Source: Pseudomonas sp. NC02 (lineage in GTDB: Bacteria; Pseudomonadota; Gammaproteobacteria; Pseudomonadales; Pseudomonadaceae). From it: a DNA stretch of 64,000 nt. The position numbers were made by a program, and so were the translations under genes. Positions within the stretch are counted from its first letter, which is position 1. Each line of letters starts with the position of its first letter. Of this stretch, positions 53,184 through 63,135 are shown piece after piece. The notes under the pieces are model-generated. The model saw only the letters and a program-made list of their open reading frames with translations. It was not told where the DNA came from and made no database searches. Location of the stretch: contig NZ_CP025624.1 of assembly GCF_002874965.1 (NCBI RefSeq), positions 3,720,001-3,784,000 of the forward strand, written 5' to 3'.

Positions 53184-54416
53184 ATGTCCAACGCACCCGT
53201 TTCATCCCGGCGAAGTATTGGCTTGCTGGCACTGGTGTTTACCGCCTGCAACGCCACCACCCACGGTTTCAGTGTGTTCCTGTATTCGGCGCTGTTGCCG
53301 CAGATCCGCCTGGCCTTTGAGCTCAGTTACAGCCAGGCCGCATTGATCGCCGCGCTGTTGCAGCTGTTCTACATGGGCGCCTCGATTGCCAGCGGCCTGG
53401 CGGCGGCGTGGATCAGCCCGCGCAATATGGTGCGCCTGACCATCGTCCTCAGCCCCGCCCTGCTGGCCCTGGCCGTCGCCACGCCGTGGGTGCTGCCGTT
53501 TGCCCTGTGCCTGGCACTGGTGTCGGCGTGCGCGGTGTCGAACTGGAACGCGATTTCGGCCCTCGCTCAAGAGGTGATCCCGACTACACATCGCAGCCGG
53601 GTGCTCGGGCTGGCGTCCTCGGGCTCAGCCTTTGCGCTGTGCTTGAACGGGCTGTTGATCGCGCTGTTGCAGGGGTTGTCGTTGCGCCAGTTCTGGCTGA
53701 TCTGCGCCGGGTTGACGCTGGTTGTCACGCTGTTGACCCTGTGGGCACTGGCCCCGATCAAGCAACCGGCACCACGCGAGACCATGGCGCCGGCGCTGAA
53801 TCAAGTGCTGCGCCAATGGCTGAAGTTGTGCATGGCACAACCGGTGGCAATGCAGATCGTCTTGCTCAGCGCGTTTATCGGCGCCATCAGCGGGCCGTTT
53901 CTGAATTTCCTGTCGGCGTTCGTCAGCGAGCAGCTACAGGCCAGCGCCTCCGTCACCGGCTCGATGTGGACGCTGATCGGGATCGGCGGTGTGATCGGCG
54001 GCTTGCTGCTGGGCACGCTGGCAGATCGTTGGGGGGCGTTGCGGGTGATGGCCCTGAGTATCGGCGCGTTTGGTCTGAGCATGCTCGGCTTGCTCGGGCA
54101 CCCGAGCCTGGTACTGAGCTGGCTGGCGGCCGGGCTGTTCGCGCTGTTCTATTTCCCGTGTTGGGGCTTGATGGCCGCCTACGTCGGTGCCCGGCTCAGC
54201 CCGGTGCACAGCCTGCAAGTGGTGAGCCTGAGCATGGTCAGCTACGGCCTGGCGAGTGCCACCGGCAATGCCTTGTGCGGCTGGCTGCTGCAAGTCACTG
54301 GCGAATTTGCGGTGGTGCACGGCTGGATCGCGGCCTGGGTGTTGGCCAGCCTGTTATTGCTCAAGCGCATGGCCCAGCGACACACCCGTGAAGCGCTGGC
54401 CGCCCAGATGCCCTGA
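53184..54416 (+). CDS. MFS transporter
   Basis: The 410-aa protein has 12 membrane helices in two six-helix halves, with the loop LGTLADRWGALRVMAL (the GxLaDrxGrr-type motif) at the start of the second half. The substrate is unknown. Its last 63 bp overlap the 3' end of the convergent LysR gene, an unusually long coding overlap. Confidence 0.9.
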   Translation: MSNAPVSSRRSIGLLALVFTACNATTHGFSVFLYSALLPQIRLAFELSYSQAALIAALLQLFYMGASIASGLAAAWISPRNMVRLTIVLSPALLALAVATPWVLPFALCLALVSACAVSNWNAISALAQEVIPTTHRSRVLGLASSGSAFALCLNGLLIALLQGLSLRQFWLICAGLTLVVTLLTLWALAPIKQPAPRETMAPALNQVLRQWLKLCMAQPVAMQIVLLSAFIGAISGPFLNFLSAFVSEQLQASASVTGSMWTLIGIGGVIGGLLLGTLADRWGALRVMALSIGAFGLSMLGLLGHPSLVLSWLAAGLFALFYFPCWGLMAAYVGARLSPVHSLQVVSLSMVSYGLASATGNALCGWLLQVTGEFAVVHGWIAAWVLASLLLLKRMAQRHTREALAAQMP

Positions 54417-55268
54417 GTGGCCCAGTTGCCGGCGCAGAATCTCCACCAGGGCATCCACTTCCGGCACCTGGCAACCGGCTGAACGCCAGAACATCAGGCG
54501 CGCCGGGGCAATCGGCGGGAAGCCCTGGCGCTCGTCCAGAATCTGCCAGTCGGGTGGCACCAGGCGCCGCGCCATCACGCCCACCGACAAGCCCTGCTCG
54601 ATCGCAATCGCAATGCCGCGCGGGCTTTGGCTGGTGTAAACCACCTGCCACGAGCGCCCGGACTGGGCCAGCGCCTGCACGGCGTTCGCACGGAACGCGC
54701 AGCCCTCGGCGTACACCGCCAACGGCACCGACTGACGCCCCACGCAACTCCAGCTGGGCGCCGCGACCCACACCAACGGCTCGTCGCACAGGTATTCCCC
54801 GCTGTGCAAACCTGCGTGTTCCACCCCCAGCACCAGGTCCAGCTCGCCCCGTTGCAGGCGCCCCACCAGGGCCGTCGACATCTCGCAGCACACATCGGGC
54901 CGTACCTGGGAGAACTGCGCCTGGAAGTCCTTGAGCATCCCGCCCAGGCAGTACTCGGCGTAGTCCTCGGGCATGCCGAGGTGGATACACACCTGTTGAT
55001 TGGGCAATTGCGCGGCGCTGACGGCCTCGCTGTGCAGCTTGAGGATCTGCCGGGCGTAGATCAAAAAGGTTTCGCCACCGGGGGTCAGGCCCACCGAGCG
55101 GCTGGTACGGCGGATCAGTGGCGTGCCGACGATGTCTTCCAGGCGTTGCAGGCTCTGGCTGACGGTGGATTGGGTCTTGTGCAGGCGCTCGGCGGCCGCC
55201 GAAAACCCCTGGCACTCGATAATTGCCACAAACACTTTAAGCAGGGTGCCATCCAGTTCGCCCGACAT
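54354..55268 (-). CDS. LysR-family regulator of the oxygenase/M24 genes
   Basis: The 304-aa protein has HTH LLKVFVAIIECQGFSAAAERLHKTQSTVSQSLQRLEDIVG, with a normal effector domain. It is divergent from the 2-oxoglutarate oxygenase gene (114 bp), and repeated AACTATC elements lie between them, so it probably controls that gene group. The C-terminal 21 codons overlap the MFS gene on the other strand. The product remains similar in length to other LysR proteins if that tail is ignored. Confidence 0.9.
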   Translation of the reverse strand: MSGELDGTLLKVFVAIIECQGFSAAAERLHKTQSTVSQSLQRLEDIVGTPLIRRTSRSVGLTPGGETFLIYARQILKLHSEAVSAAQLPNQQVCIHLGMPEDYAEYCLGGMLKDFQAQFSQVRPDVCCEMSTALVGRLQRGELDLVLGVEHAGLHSGEYLCDEPLVWVAAPSWSCVGRQSVPLAVYAEGCAFRANAVQALAQSGRSWQVVYTSQSPRGIAIAIEQGLSVGVMARRLVPPDWQILDERQGFPPIAPARLMFWRSAGCQVPEVDALVEILRRQLGHSGHLGGQRFTGVSLGHALEQ

Positions 55269-55369
55269 AACTATCGCCCTCGCCGATGGATTCGATCACA
55301 ACTTGTAATTTCCACTTTGCACCTCGTTCAGCAACTATCGGGTCAGCCAAAAAACACCAACTGATAGTT
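55269..55369. promoter_or_regulatory. AACTATC repeats in the divergent LysR/oxygenase promoter
   Basis: AACTATCG occurs at 55269-55276 and 55333-55340. Its complement GATAGTT is at 55363-55369, giving one direct and one inverted pair. The last copy lies 14 bp before the oxygenase start. They are likely LysR contact sites. Confidence 0.4.
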
Positions 55370-55382
55370 CCGGGAGTCTTGC

Positions 55383-56264
55383 ATGAGCCTTCAACTTGCT
55401 GACGCTGAAGTGGGCGATATCAGCGACATTATTAATACCGAGCTGTATCCCATACATGATTCGGGCCATGTTCAATTACAGGCCCTGATCGAACACGCCC
55501 GGGCCGAACTGGCCGAAGACGGTTGCTGCCTGCTGAAGAACTTCCTGCGCCCCGCAGCGCTTGAGCAGGCGCGCCTGGAAGGTTTGGCGCTGTCGGGCAA
55601 GACGTTTTATTCGGTGCGCAAGGTCAACGCCTACTTCACCGAGGACGACACCTCCCTGCCCCACGATGACCCGCGCCGCACGTTCATGGAGCGCACCAGC
55701 GGCTTTGTGACCCGCGACATGATCGCCCCGGACGCGATCATCCACCGGCTGTACGTGTCGCCGATGATGAAACGCTTTATCGGTGCCTGCCTGAATGAGC
55801 CGGAAATCTTCGAGTACGCCGACCCGTTCGCCGGGCTGGTGATCAACGTGATGCCGGACGGCACCGAGCAGCCCTGGCACTTCGATACCAACGAATTCAT
55901 CGTCAGCATGATGACCCAGAAGCCCGAGGCCGGCGGCCTGTTCGAGTACGCGCCGATGATTCGCTCGCGCACCCAGGAGAACCTCGGCGCCGTGGGCAAG
56001 GTGGTGCGTGGCGAGGACCGTTCGCGGGTGCAGGAACTGGAGCTGAATCCCGGCGATTTGCAGATATTCAAAGGGCGTTTTTCGGTGCACCGGGTGACCC
56101 GCGTGGAAGGCGCCACCGAGCGCAACACGGCGATCTTCGCCTACTCCGAAAAGCCCGGAATCATTGGCCGTGCCCAGCGCACCAAGCAGCTTTACGGACG
56201 CCTGTCCGAAGCCCATCTGCAAGCCGAACGCAACCTGGTCCGCAGCGACCAGTTGCTCGACTGA
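55383..56264 (+). CDS. Fe(II)/2-oxoglutarate oxygenase, HalD/ArpA-like
   Basis: The 293-aa protein has a jelly-roll oxygenase core with His166-x-Asp168 (PWHFDTNEF) and distal His236 (FSVHRVT), followed by Arg residues for 2-oxoglutarate. It resembles the free-amino-acid oxygenase group that includes HalB/HalD/BesD. In those halogenases the Asp is Gly; here the Asp is kept, so hydroxylation rather than halogenation is expected. It is the first gene of the group with the M24 protein and the peptide-type ABC transporter. Confidence 0.8.
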   Translation: MSLQLADAEVGDISDIINTELYPIHDSGHVQLQALIEHARAELAEDGCCLLKNFLRPAALEQARLEGLALSGKTFYSVRKVNAYFTEDDTSLPHDDPRRTFMERTSGFVTRDMIAPDAIIHRLYVSPMMKRFIGACLNEPEIFEYADPFAGLVINVMPDGTEQPWHFDTNEFIVSMMTQKPEAGGLFEYAPMIRSRTQENLGAVGKVVRGEDRSRVQELELNPGDLQIFKGRFSVHRVTRVEGATERNTAIFAYSEKPGIIGRAQRTKQLYGRLSEAHLQAERNLVRSDQLLD

Positions 56265-56314
56265 TTCATACCTAAAAAACCTTGAAACCGTATTTGCCCT
56301 GCGAGGAACACCCC

Positions 56315-57541
56315 ATGAGTCTGTCCGGCCCCAACCGCAACCCCGCTGACTGCGAACCTACCCATGACGAGATCCAGCAGATCCAGCTGGACCGCCTGCA
56401 ACGGGTGCGCAACGAACTGAAAAAACGCGACTACGCCGCCTGCGTACTGTTCGACCCTACCCACATGCGCTACGCCACCGGCTCGCGCAACATGCAGGTG
56501 TACTCGGCGCGCAACCCGGCCCGCTATGCGTTTATCCCGGCAGAAGGCCCGGTGGTGGTGTTCGAATTCGGCGGCTGCCTGCACCTGGCCGAAACCCTCA
56601 ACACCGTCGATGAAGTGCGCCCGGCCAAAGCCATCTCCTATTACTTCTGCGAAAGTTTCCTGGGCAATGTCACCGCCGACTGGGCCGCGGAAATCGATGA
56701 GCTGGTGCGCAAATGCGGCGGCGGCAAACGCATCGCCATTGAAAGCGCCACCTCCGCCGCAGCCTTCGAACTGCAAAAGCTCGGCTACCAGATTTTCGAC
56801 GCCCAGGAACCGCTGGAACGTGCGCGCTGCATCAAGGTGCCGAACGAACTCAAGATGATCCGCGCCAGCCTGCGCGCTACCGAGGCCGGGGTGCGCCTGA
56901 TGGAAAGCAAACTCACCCCCGGCATCAGCGAGAACGAGCTGTGGTCGCACCTGCACCAGCATGTGATCGCCACCGACGGTGATTACGTCGAGACCCGCCT
57001 GCTGTCCTCCGGCCCACGCACCAACCCGTGGTTCCAGGAGTGCAGCACCCGGCCCATCGAAGCCGGCGACCTGGTAGCGCTGGACACTGACGTGGTCGGG
57101 CGTTTCGGCTACTACGCCGACTTCTCGCGGACCTTCCTGTGCGGTGAACAAGCCGCCACCGCCAAGCAGCAGGAGCTGTACAAACTGGCCTACGAGCAAG
57201 TGCAGACCAACATGGAAATGCTCAAGGCCGGGCGCAGTTTCAAGGAGTACGCGGAACTGGCCTGGAAGATTCCCGAGCATTACAAAAACAACCGTTACTT
57301 CGCCCTGGTGCACGGGGTTGGCATGACCGGTGAATACCCCTACGTGGTGCATCGCGAAGACATTGATGCCCTGGGCTACGACGGCGTGTTCGAAGCCGGC
57401 ATGACCATCTGCGTGGAAAGCTACATCGGCCACGACGACGGCGGCGAAGGGGTCAAGCTCGAAGAGCAGATCTACATCCACGAACACGGCATCGAGTTGC
57501 TCTCCGACTACCCGTTCGACCCGCGCTTGTTGAGGTACTGA
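56315..57541 (+). CDS. M24-family metalloenzyme related to DMSP lyase DddP, catalytic Asp replaced by Gly
   Basis: The 408-aa protein has a creatinase-type N-domain and a pita-bread C-domain with metal ligands Asp257, Asp259, Asp269, His333, Glu368 and Glu383. These spacings equal those I recall for DddP (295, 297, 307, 371, 406, 421; constant offset 38), and Tyr328 matches its Tyr366. The position of DddP's catalytic Asp377 is Gly339 (GVGMTGEYP). It is therefore probably a metal-dependent hydrolase or lyase of another substrate. GAGGAA sets the start at 56315. It is 50 bp after the oxygenase gene. Confidence 0.82.
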   Translation: MSLSGPNRNPADCEPTHDEIQQIQLDRLQRVRNELKKRDYAACVLFDPTHMRYATGSRNMQVYSARNPARYAFIPAEGPVVVFEFGGCLHLAETLNTVDEVRPAKAISYYFCESFLGNVTADWAAEIDELVRKCGGGKRIAIESATSAAAFELQKLGYQIFDAQEPLERARCIKVPNELKMIRASLRATEAGVRLMESKLTPGISENELWSHLHQHVIATDGDYVETRLLSSGPRTNPWFQECSTRPIEAGDLVALDTDVVGRFGYYADFSRTFLCGEQAATAKQQELYKLAYEQVQTNMEMLKAGRSFKEYAELAWKIPEHYKNNRYFALVHGVGMTGEYPYVVHREDIDALGYDGVFEAGMTICVESYIGHDDGGEGVKLEEQIYIHEHGIELLSDYPFDPRLLRY

Positions 57542-57653
57542 TCGTTCCCACGCTCTGCGTGGGAATGCATCCCGTGACGCTCTGCGTCACCGTTTCGCAG
57601 AGGGGACGCGGAACGTCCGGGGCGGCATTCCCACGCAGAGCGTGGGAACGATC
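57540..57653. repeat. REPIN, GATCGTTCCCACGCTCTGCG family
   Basis: This is a close copy of 27954-28074; the first unit overlaps the M24 stop codon (TGA at 57539-57541) and the second ends at 57653. The remaining 277 bp before the next gene (57654-57930) hold no gene I can support, only a leader with AACAAAAA (57893-57900) and the binding-protein ribosome site. Confidence 0.87.
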
Positions 57654-57930
57654 GGTCGGTGGGGAGCGACATGTAACATGCGTTTATAGAACGTTCCAAC
57701 GCAGAATTTGTCGTTTGTCGATCTTTGCGCAAATGACAAAACTGCGGGCATCTCTAATAAAAACAACATGAGAGCTGCCCTATGTCCTGTCCCATTGCCA
57801 CCCTCCCGACTTCGTTGCGCCTTGTTCTTCTGCCGGCTTCACAGCGGTCACGGTCGCGCCTTCGCGGCGCTTGCCATTGACCCTTGCGGTTCAACAAAAA
57901 AACGCATATTCGCAAGTACCGGAGAGGCTT

Positions 57931-59556
57931 ATGAAAGAGTTGACTACCCTGGACGGCGCCGCGCCGCATCCAGCCGTAAATGATCTGTGTGCCCAAGTGC
58001 AAAGCGGCGAAATCAACCGTCGCCAATTCCTGCGCACGGCCGCGCTGCTGGGCATCACCGTCGCCAGTGCCAGCACCTTTCTCGGTTCCGCACTGCTGGG
58101 CAATGACGCCCAGGCCGCCGAGCCACGCCAGGGCGGCAGCCTGCGGTTTGCCTGCGCGATCCAGGAAATCCAGGACCCGATGCTGATCACCTGGATCGAA
58201 GCCTCGAACCTGCTGCGCAACTCGGTGGAATACCTGACCTGGGTCGACGCCGACAACATCACCCACCCTTACCTCGCCGAGAGCTGGAGCCCGTCGGAAG
58301 ACCTCGCCACGTGGACCTTCAACCTGCGCCAGAACGTGAAGTGGAGCAACGGCGACACCTTCAACGTCGACGACGTGCAGCACAATATCGAACGCTGGAT
58401 CGCCGCCGATTCCAAGTCGGTGAACCGCACCGCGTTCCAGGACATCAAGGCCTTCGAAAAAGTCAGCGAGTTCCAGTTCCGCCTGGTGCTCAAGCGGCCG
58501 ATCCTGGCGATCCCGGAGATGCTCAACGCCTTCACCTGCGCCATCGTGCACCGCAGCTTCAAGGCCGGTGACGACTGGGCGAAAAACCCGCTGGGCACCG
58601 GGCCGTTCAAGCTGGTTTCATTCGCCGTGAACAAGCAGGCGACCTTCGCCAAGCGCGCCGATTACTGGGGCAAACCAGCCAACCTTGACGAGTTGCGCTA
58701 CATCGACATGGGCACCGACGTGTCCACCCACCTCGCCGCCCTGCAAGCCGGGCAAGTCGACGTGCTGTACCGCGTGACGGTGGCTGAACTGGACCTGGCC
58801 AAGCGCTTGCCCGGGGCCCAGTTGCTGACCTGCAAGTCGGCGCAAACCGTGGTGATGCGCATGGCCTGCGACCAGAAGCCGTTCACCGACCTGCGCATCC
58901 GCAAGGCGGTGGTGCTGTGCGCCGATAACGCGCAGATGCTGAAGATCGCCTATCGCGGCATGGGCACCCTCGGCGAAGACCATCATGTGGCGCCTTCCCA
59001 CCCCGAATATTTCCCGCTGCCCAAGCGCAACCGCGACGTGGCGGCGGCCAAGAAGCTGCTGGCCGAAGCCGGCTTCCCCAACGGCATCGACATTGACCTG
59101 ATCGTCGGCAACACCCAGGGCCGCTATGAACAGGACTGCGCGCAGATCCTGCAACAGAACTGCCTGGAAGCCGGGATCCGCATCAACCTCAAGGTGATCC
59201 CTGCTGCACAGTACTGGCCGATCTGGGACAAGGCCGCCTTCAGCCTGACCTACTGGGCCCACCGCCCGCTGGGCGTAATGTCCCTGGAACTGGCCTACCG
59301 TGGCGGTGGTGCCTGGAACGAAAGCCATTACAGCGACCCGGCGTTTGATGCCGCGCTGGACAAGGCCATGGGCATCATCGACCCGAAACAGCGCGCCGTG
59401 GCGATGGAAGATGTCGAACGCATCCTGCAGGACGCCTGCGTGATCGTGCAGCCGTTCTGGGGCGACAAGTTCACCGCCGTGAGCAAAAAGGTCCAGGGCT
59501 TCCAGGTGCACCCTTCCGACTTCTACCCGATGGACAGTGTGTGGATGAGCGCTTGA
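57931..59556 (+). CDS. Peptide/nickel-type ABC transporter periplasmic binding protein
   Basis: The 541-aa protein is of the SBP_bac_5 (DppA/OppA) family, with a twin-Arg-like signal peptide (NRRQFLRTAALLGITVAS, ending AQA near residue 62). Conserved parts are YLAESWSPSEDLATWTFNLRQNVKWSNGD and KNPLGTGPFKL. It binds a peptide, opine, amino-acid derivative or similar solute. The start at 57931 follows GGAGAGG. It is the first gene of the transporter operon. Confidence 0.92.
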   Translation: MKELTTLDGAAPHPAVNDLCAQVQSGEINRRQFLRTAALLGITVASASTFLGSALLGNDAQAAEPRQGGSLRFACAIQEIQDPMLITWIEASNLLRNSVEYLTWVDADNITHPYLAESWSPSEDLATWTFNLRQNVKWSNGDTFNVDDVQHNIERWIAADSKSVNRTAFQDIKAFEKVSEFQFRLVLKRPILAIPEMLNAFTCAIVHRSFKAGDDWAKNPLGTGPFKLVSFAVNKQATFAKRADYWGKPANLDELRYIDMGTDVSTHLAALQAGQVDVLYRVTVAELDLAKRLPGAQLLTCKSAQTVVMRMACDQKPFTDLRIRKAVVLCADNAQMLKIAYRGMGTLGEDHHVAPSHPEYFPLPKRNRDVAAAKKLLAEAGFPNGIDIDLIVGNTQGRYEQDCAQILQQNCLEAGIRINLKVIPAAQYWPIWDKAAFSLTYWAHRPLGVMSLELAYRGGGAWNESHYSDPAFDAALDKAMGIIDPKQRAVAMEDVERILQDACVIVQPFWGDKFTAVSKKVQGFQVHPSDFYPMDSVWMSA

Positions 59557-59575
59557 TTTAGCGCACGCCCTCCTC

Positions 59576-59595
59576 CCTGCCCGCACACGGGCAGG
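59576..59595 (+). promoter_or_regulatory. Intercistronic hairpin after the binding-protein gene
   Basis: CCTGCCCG-CACA-CGGGCAGG is a perfect 8-bp stem with a tetraloop. A smaller stem, GCGCT...AGCGC, lies just upstream around the stop codon. Such hairpins commonly keep binding-protein mRNA more abundant than permease mRNA. Confidence 0.6.
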
Positions 59596-59624
59596 CATCC
59601 CTTGAACAGTCGGAGCATGCACCC

Positions 59625-60578
59625 ATGGCTCATTTTCTGATGCGCAAGTTATTGGCGCTGGTGGCGACCCTGCTGTCGGTGTCATTGATCGTGTTCCTGG
59701 CCCTGGAACTGAATATCGAAGACGTGGCGATCAACGTCCTCGGCCCCTACTCCGCCGCCGACCAGCGCGCCGCGTGGCTGGTGGAACATGGCTATAACCA
59801 ACCCTTTGTGTGGCGCTACCTGGTGTGGCTCAAGGACTTTGTCAGCGGCGACTGGGGCACCTCGGTGTACTTTCGCGAATCAGTGATCAAGCTGCTGCTG
59901 CCGAACCTTGCGCAAACCCTGACCCTGGCCGGCCTGGCCTTGCTGGTGATGGTGCCGGTGGCGTTGACCCTCGGCGTTCTGGCCGGGATTCGCCAGGGCT
60001 CGGCGCTGGACCGCCTGGTGTCGTTCCTGTCGATCGTCACCACCTCGATTCCCGACTTCGCCAGCGCGGTTTTCGTCTCCGCGATCTTTGTGTTCTGGCT
60101 TAACTGGCTGCCCGGTGTGAGCAGCATGAGCGAAGGCTTCAGCGTCGTGCAATTGGTGCTGCCACTGATGGTGCTGTGCCTGTTCGGCATCGGTTACCTG
60201 GCGCGCATCACCCGGGCCTCGATGGTGGAAGTGATGCAGGCGCCGTACATCCGCACGGCGCGGCTCAAGGGGGCGTCGACCTCACGCATTGTGCTGCGGC
60301 ATGCCCTGCGCAATGTGCTGATCGCGCCGGTCACGGTGATCATGCTGTACATCCCGTGGCTGCTGTCGAACGTGATCGTGGTGGAGGTGTTCTTCGCCTA
60401 CAAGGGCTTCGGCTCGCTGCTGTACACCGCCTCGCTGAACCATGACGTGTACCTGATCGAAGCCTGCGCGATGGTCAGTGCCGTGGTGGTGGGCATCACC
60501 AAGATTTTCTCGGACCTGGCCTACACCTGGCTCAACCCGCGCATCACCCTGCGCAGCCTCGGCGGAGGTGCCCAATGA
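59625..60578 (+). CDS. Peptide-type ABC transporter permease 1 (DppB-like)
   Basis: The 317-aa inner-membrane protein has six helices: DppB N-terminus FLMRKLLALVATLLSVSLIVFLAL, GDWGTSVYFRESV, and the EAA loop YIRTARLKGASTSRIVLRHALRN that contacts the ATPase. It overlaps the next gene by four bases (ATGA). Confidence 0.93.
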   Translation: MAHFLMRKLLALVATLLSVSLIVFLALELNIEDVAINVLGPYSAADQRAAWLVEHGYNQPFVWRYLVWLKDFVSGDWGTSVYFRESVIKLLLPNLAQTLTLAGLALLVMVPVALTLGVLAGIRQGSALDRLVSFLSIVTTSIPDFASAVFVSAIFVFWLNWLPGVSSMSEGFSVVQLVLPLMVLCLFGIGYLARITRASMVEVMQAPYIRTARLKGASTSRIVLRHALRNVLIAPVTVIMLYIPWLLSNVIVVEVFFAYKGFGSLLYTASLNHDVYLIEACAMVSAVVVGITKIFSDLAYTWLNPRITLRSLGGGAQ

Positions 60579-61411
60579 ACCTGCTGCACTCGTTCAAACA
60601 TCCCTTGGCATTGCTCGGCCTGCTGCTGGTGGGCGGCTGGGTGCTGATCGCGCTGTTCGCACCGTGGATCGCGCCCCATGATCCGCTGGAAAGCTTCACG
60701 CCCTTGCTCACGCCAATGACCGTCGGCGACAACGGCCAGGGCTTCCTGCTGGGCACCGATATGATTGGCCGCGACATTCTCTCGCGGCTGATCTGGGGCA
60801 CTCGTACCGTGCTGTTCTGGTCGATCCTCGCCACGCTCACCGCGTTTGCCGTGGGCATCGCCATGGGCCTGTGCGCCGGCTACTTCAACGGCTGGGTCGA
60901 CAGCGTGCTGTCGTATGTGGCCGACACGGTGCTGTCGTTCCCGGTGCTGGTGCTGTACATCGTGATCATCATCGCCCTCGGTGCTTCGGCGCTGAATATC
61001 CTGATTGCGGTGACCTTCACCAGCGCACCGGCGATCTTCCGGATCATGCGCGCCCTGACCATCGACATCCGCTCGCGAGACTACGTGCTCAGCGCCATCA
61101 CCCAGGGCGAAGGCTCGCTGCGGATCATGCTGGTGGAAATCCTGCCCAACTGCGGCGGGCCGCTGATTGTCGATTTTTGCCTGCGCATCGGCTACACCGC
61201 GATCATGATCGGCGCCCTCGGCTTCCTGGGCCTCGGGCTGCCGCCGCCCACACCGGACTGGGGCGGCATGATCAATGACGGCCGCGCCATGGCCATCGCC
61301 TTCCCGCACCTGGTGATCTTCCCGTGCATCGCCATCTCCACCCTGATGCTGGGCCTGAGCCTGTTGGCGGACGGCCTGGATGAACACGCCCAGAAAGGCG
61401 CAAGGAGTTGA
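60575..61411 (+). CDS. Peptide-type ABC transporter permease 2 (DppC-like)
   Basis: The 278-aa inner-membrane protein has six helices, with APWIAPHDPLESF, LLGTDMIGRDILSRLIWGTRT and an EAA-type loop (SRDYVLSAITQGEGSLRIMLVEILPN). It is coupled to permease 1 by the ATGA overlap and lies 2 bp before the ATPase start. Confidence 0.93.
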   Translation: MNLLHSFKHPLALLGLLLVGGWVLIALFAPWIAPHDPLESFTPLLTPMTVGDNGQGFLLGTDMIGRDILSRLIWGTRTVLFWSILATLTAFAVGIAMGLCAGYFNGWVDSVLSYVADTVLSFPVLVLYIVIIIALGASALNILIAVTFTSAPAIFRIMRALTIDIRSRDYVLSAITQGEGSLRIMLVEILPNCGGPLIVDFCLRIGYTAIMIGALGFLGLGLPPPTPDWGGMINDGRAMAIAFPHLVIFPCIAISTLMLGLSLLADGLDEHAQKGARS

Positions 61412-61413
61412 GC

Positions 61414-63051
61414 ATGAACCACACGCAAGTACTGCGGGTGCAGAACCTGTCCATCGAATTGCCCGCCGGCGCCGACCGCAGCCACGCGGTGCAAGGCATC
61501 AGCCTGGAAGTGCGCAAGGGCGAAATCCTCTGCGTGATCGGCGAGTCCGGCTCCGGCAAGTCCGTGCTGTCGGCGGCGATCATGGGCGACTACGCCAAGG
61601 GTTTGCGGCATACCGAAGGCGTGATCGACTTCCTCGGCGATGACATTTGCACCCTCGACGAGGAGCGTTTGCGCCAGCTGCGGGGCAACCGTATTGCGAT
61701 GATTTTCCAGGAGCCCATGGCGGCGCTGAACCCGGCGATTCGCATTGGCAAGCAAGTGGAAGAGATCTTCGATATTCACGCACCGCAGATGCCTGGCGCT
61801 GAACGCCGCGAGCGCATGCTGGCGCTGCTGGAGTCGACGCAACTGCCGGACCCGCCACGCATCGCCAACAGCTTTCCCCATCAACTGTCTGGCGGGCAAT
61901 GCCAGCGGGTGGTGATTGCCATGGCGCTGGCGATGAACCCGGACCTGCTGATCGCCGACGAACCCACCACGGCGCTGGACGTGACCACCCAGGCGCAAGT
62001 GCTGAAGCTGGTGCGCGAGCTGCGCGGCCGCGGGCAACACGGCATTCTGTTTATCACCCATGACTTCGGCGTGGTGGCGCAGATTGCCGACCGTATCGCG
62101 GTGATGGAAGGCGGCCGGCTGGTGGAAATCGGCGAGCGCGACCAGGTGCTGAATGCCCCGGCCCACGCCTACACCCGCAAGCTGATTGCGGCCGTGCCGG
62201 CGCTGCACCCGGAGCTGCACAAGCCGAGCGCCGACGGCGAGCTGGCATTGCGCATCGAGCACCTGACCAAGACCTACACCGTCGGCGGCAGCTCGGTGGC
62301 GGCCTTGCGCAATGTCTCGCTGCAACTGCCACGGGGCAAGACCCTGGCGATTGTCGGCGAGTCCGGTTCGGGCAAAAGCACGTTGGTGAAAGCCGCGATC
62401 CGCCTGGTGGACAGCGACAGCGGCCACGTATGGGTCGGTGACACCGACTTCCTGGCCCTGCGCGGCTCGGCGCTGGCGGCGAATCGTCGGCGCATCCAGA
62501 TGATTTTCCAGGACCCGTATGGCTCGCTCAATCCTCGGCACCGGGTGGGCGACATCATCGCCCGCGCCGCGCAATTGCGCGGGTTGTCGGCCAAGGATGC
62601 GTGGGCTGAAGCCGGAGATTTGCTGGAACAGGTGGGCCTCAAGCGCGACGCCCTCAAGCGCAAGCCCCGGCAGTTCTCCGGCGGCCAGCGCCAGCGCATC
62701 GGCATCGCCCGCGCCCTGGCGATGCGCCCGGAAGTGTTGATCGCCGATGAGAGCGTGTCAGCCCTGGATGTCTCGGTGCAGAAACAGGTGCTGGAACTGC
62801 TGGCCGAACTGCAGCAGCGCCTGAACCTGAGCATCCTGTTCATCACCCACGACCTGCGGGTGGCGGCGCAGATCAGCGACTACATCGCGGTGATGCGCCA
62901 GGGCGAAGTCGTGGAATACGGCACTGCCGAGCAAGTGTTGCTGCGACCTCAGAACACTTACACCCAGACCTTGCTGGCCGCCGCCCCCGGCGCCTCGGAG
63001 CTGCCCGCCTCCGGCCCGCCGTTGCGGCTGATTCGCCCGCAAGCGCACTGA
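61414..63051 (+). CDS. Peptide-type ABC transporter ATPase, two fused domains (DppD-DppF-like)
   Basis: The 545-aa protein has two complete ATPase domains: Walker [10 protein letters not shown] and GESGSGKST, signatures LSGGQCQR and FSGGQRQR, and Walker [13 protein letters not shown] and [12 protein letters not shown]. This single protein replaces the usual DppD and DppF pair. AAGGAG seven bases upstream fixes the ATG at 61414 rather than the TTG at 61408. The second Walker B has Ser in place of the usual Pro after Glu, a common variant. Confidence 0.94.
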   Translation: MNHTQVLRVQNLSIELPAGADRSHAVQGISLEVRKGEILCVIGESGSGKSVLSAAIMGDYAKGLRHTEGVIDFLGDDICTLDEERLRQLRGNRIAMIFQEPMAALNPAIRIGKQVEEIFDIHAPQMPGAERRERMLALLESTQLPDPPRIANSFPHQLSGGQCQRVVIAMALAMNPDLLIADEPTTALDVTTQAQVLKLVRELRGRGQHGILFITHDFGVVAQIADRIAVMEGGRLVEIGERDQVLNAPAHAYTRKLIAAVPALHPELHKPSADGELALRIEHLTKTYTVGGSSVAALRNVSLQLPRGKTLAIVGESGSGKSTLVKAAIRLVDSDSGHVWVGDTDFLALRGSALAANRRRIQMIFQDPYGSLNPRHRVGDIIARAAQLRGLSAKDAWAEAGDLLEQVGLKRDALKRKPRQFSGGQRQRIGIARALAMRPEVLIADESVSALDVSVQKQVLELLAELQQRLNLSILFITHDLRVAAQISDYIAVMRQGEVVEYGTAEQVLLRPQNTYTQTLLAAAPGASELPASGPPLRLIRPQAH

Positions 63052-63135
63052 GTCAACCCTTTACCCCGCGTCGCAGCGTTCGTTGCGGCAAGGGGCTGCT
63101 GTTGCCAAAAAATAATTAATAACGAGAGTAAAACC

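Noticed and set aside
55383..56264. Amino-acid halogenase (HalD/BesD type)
   Set aside because: The metal-binding Asp168 is present; the halogenases replace it with Gly.
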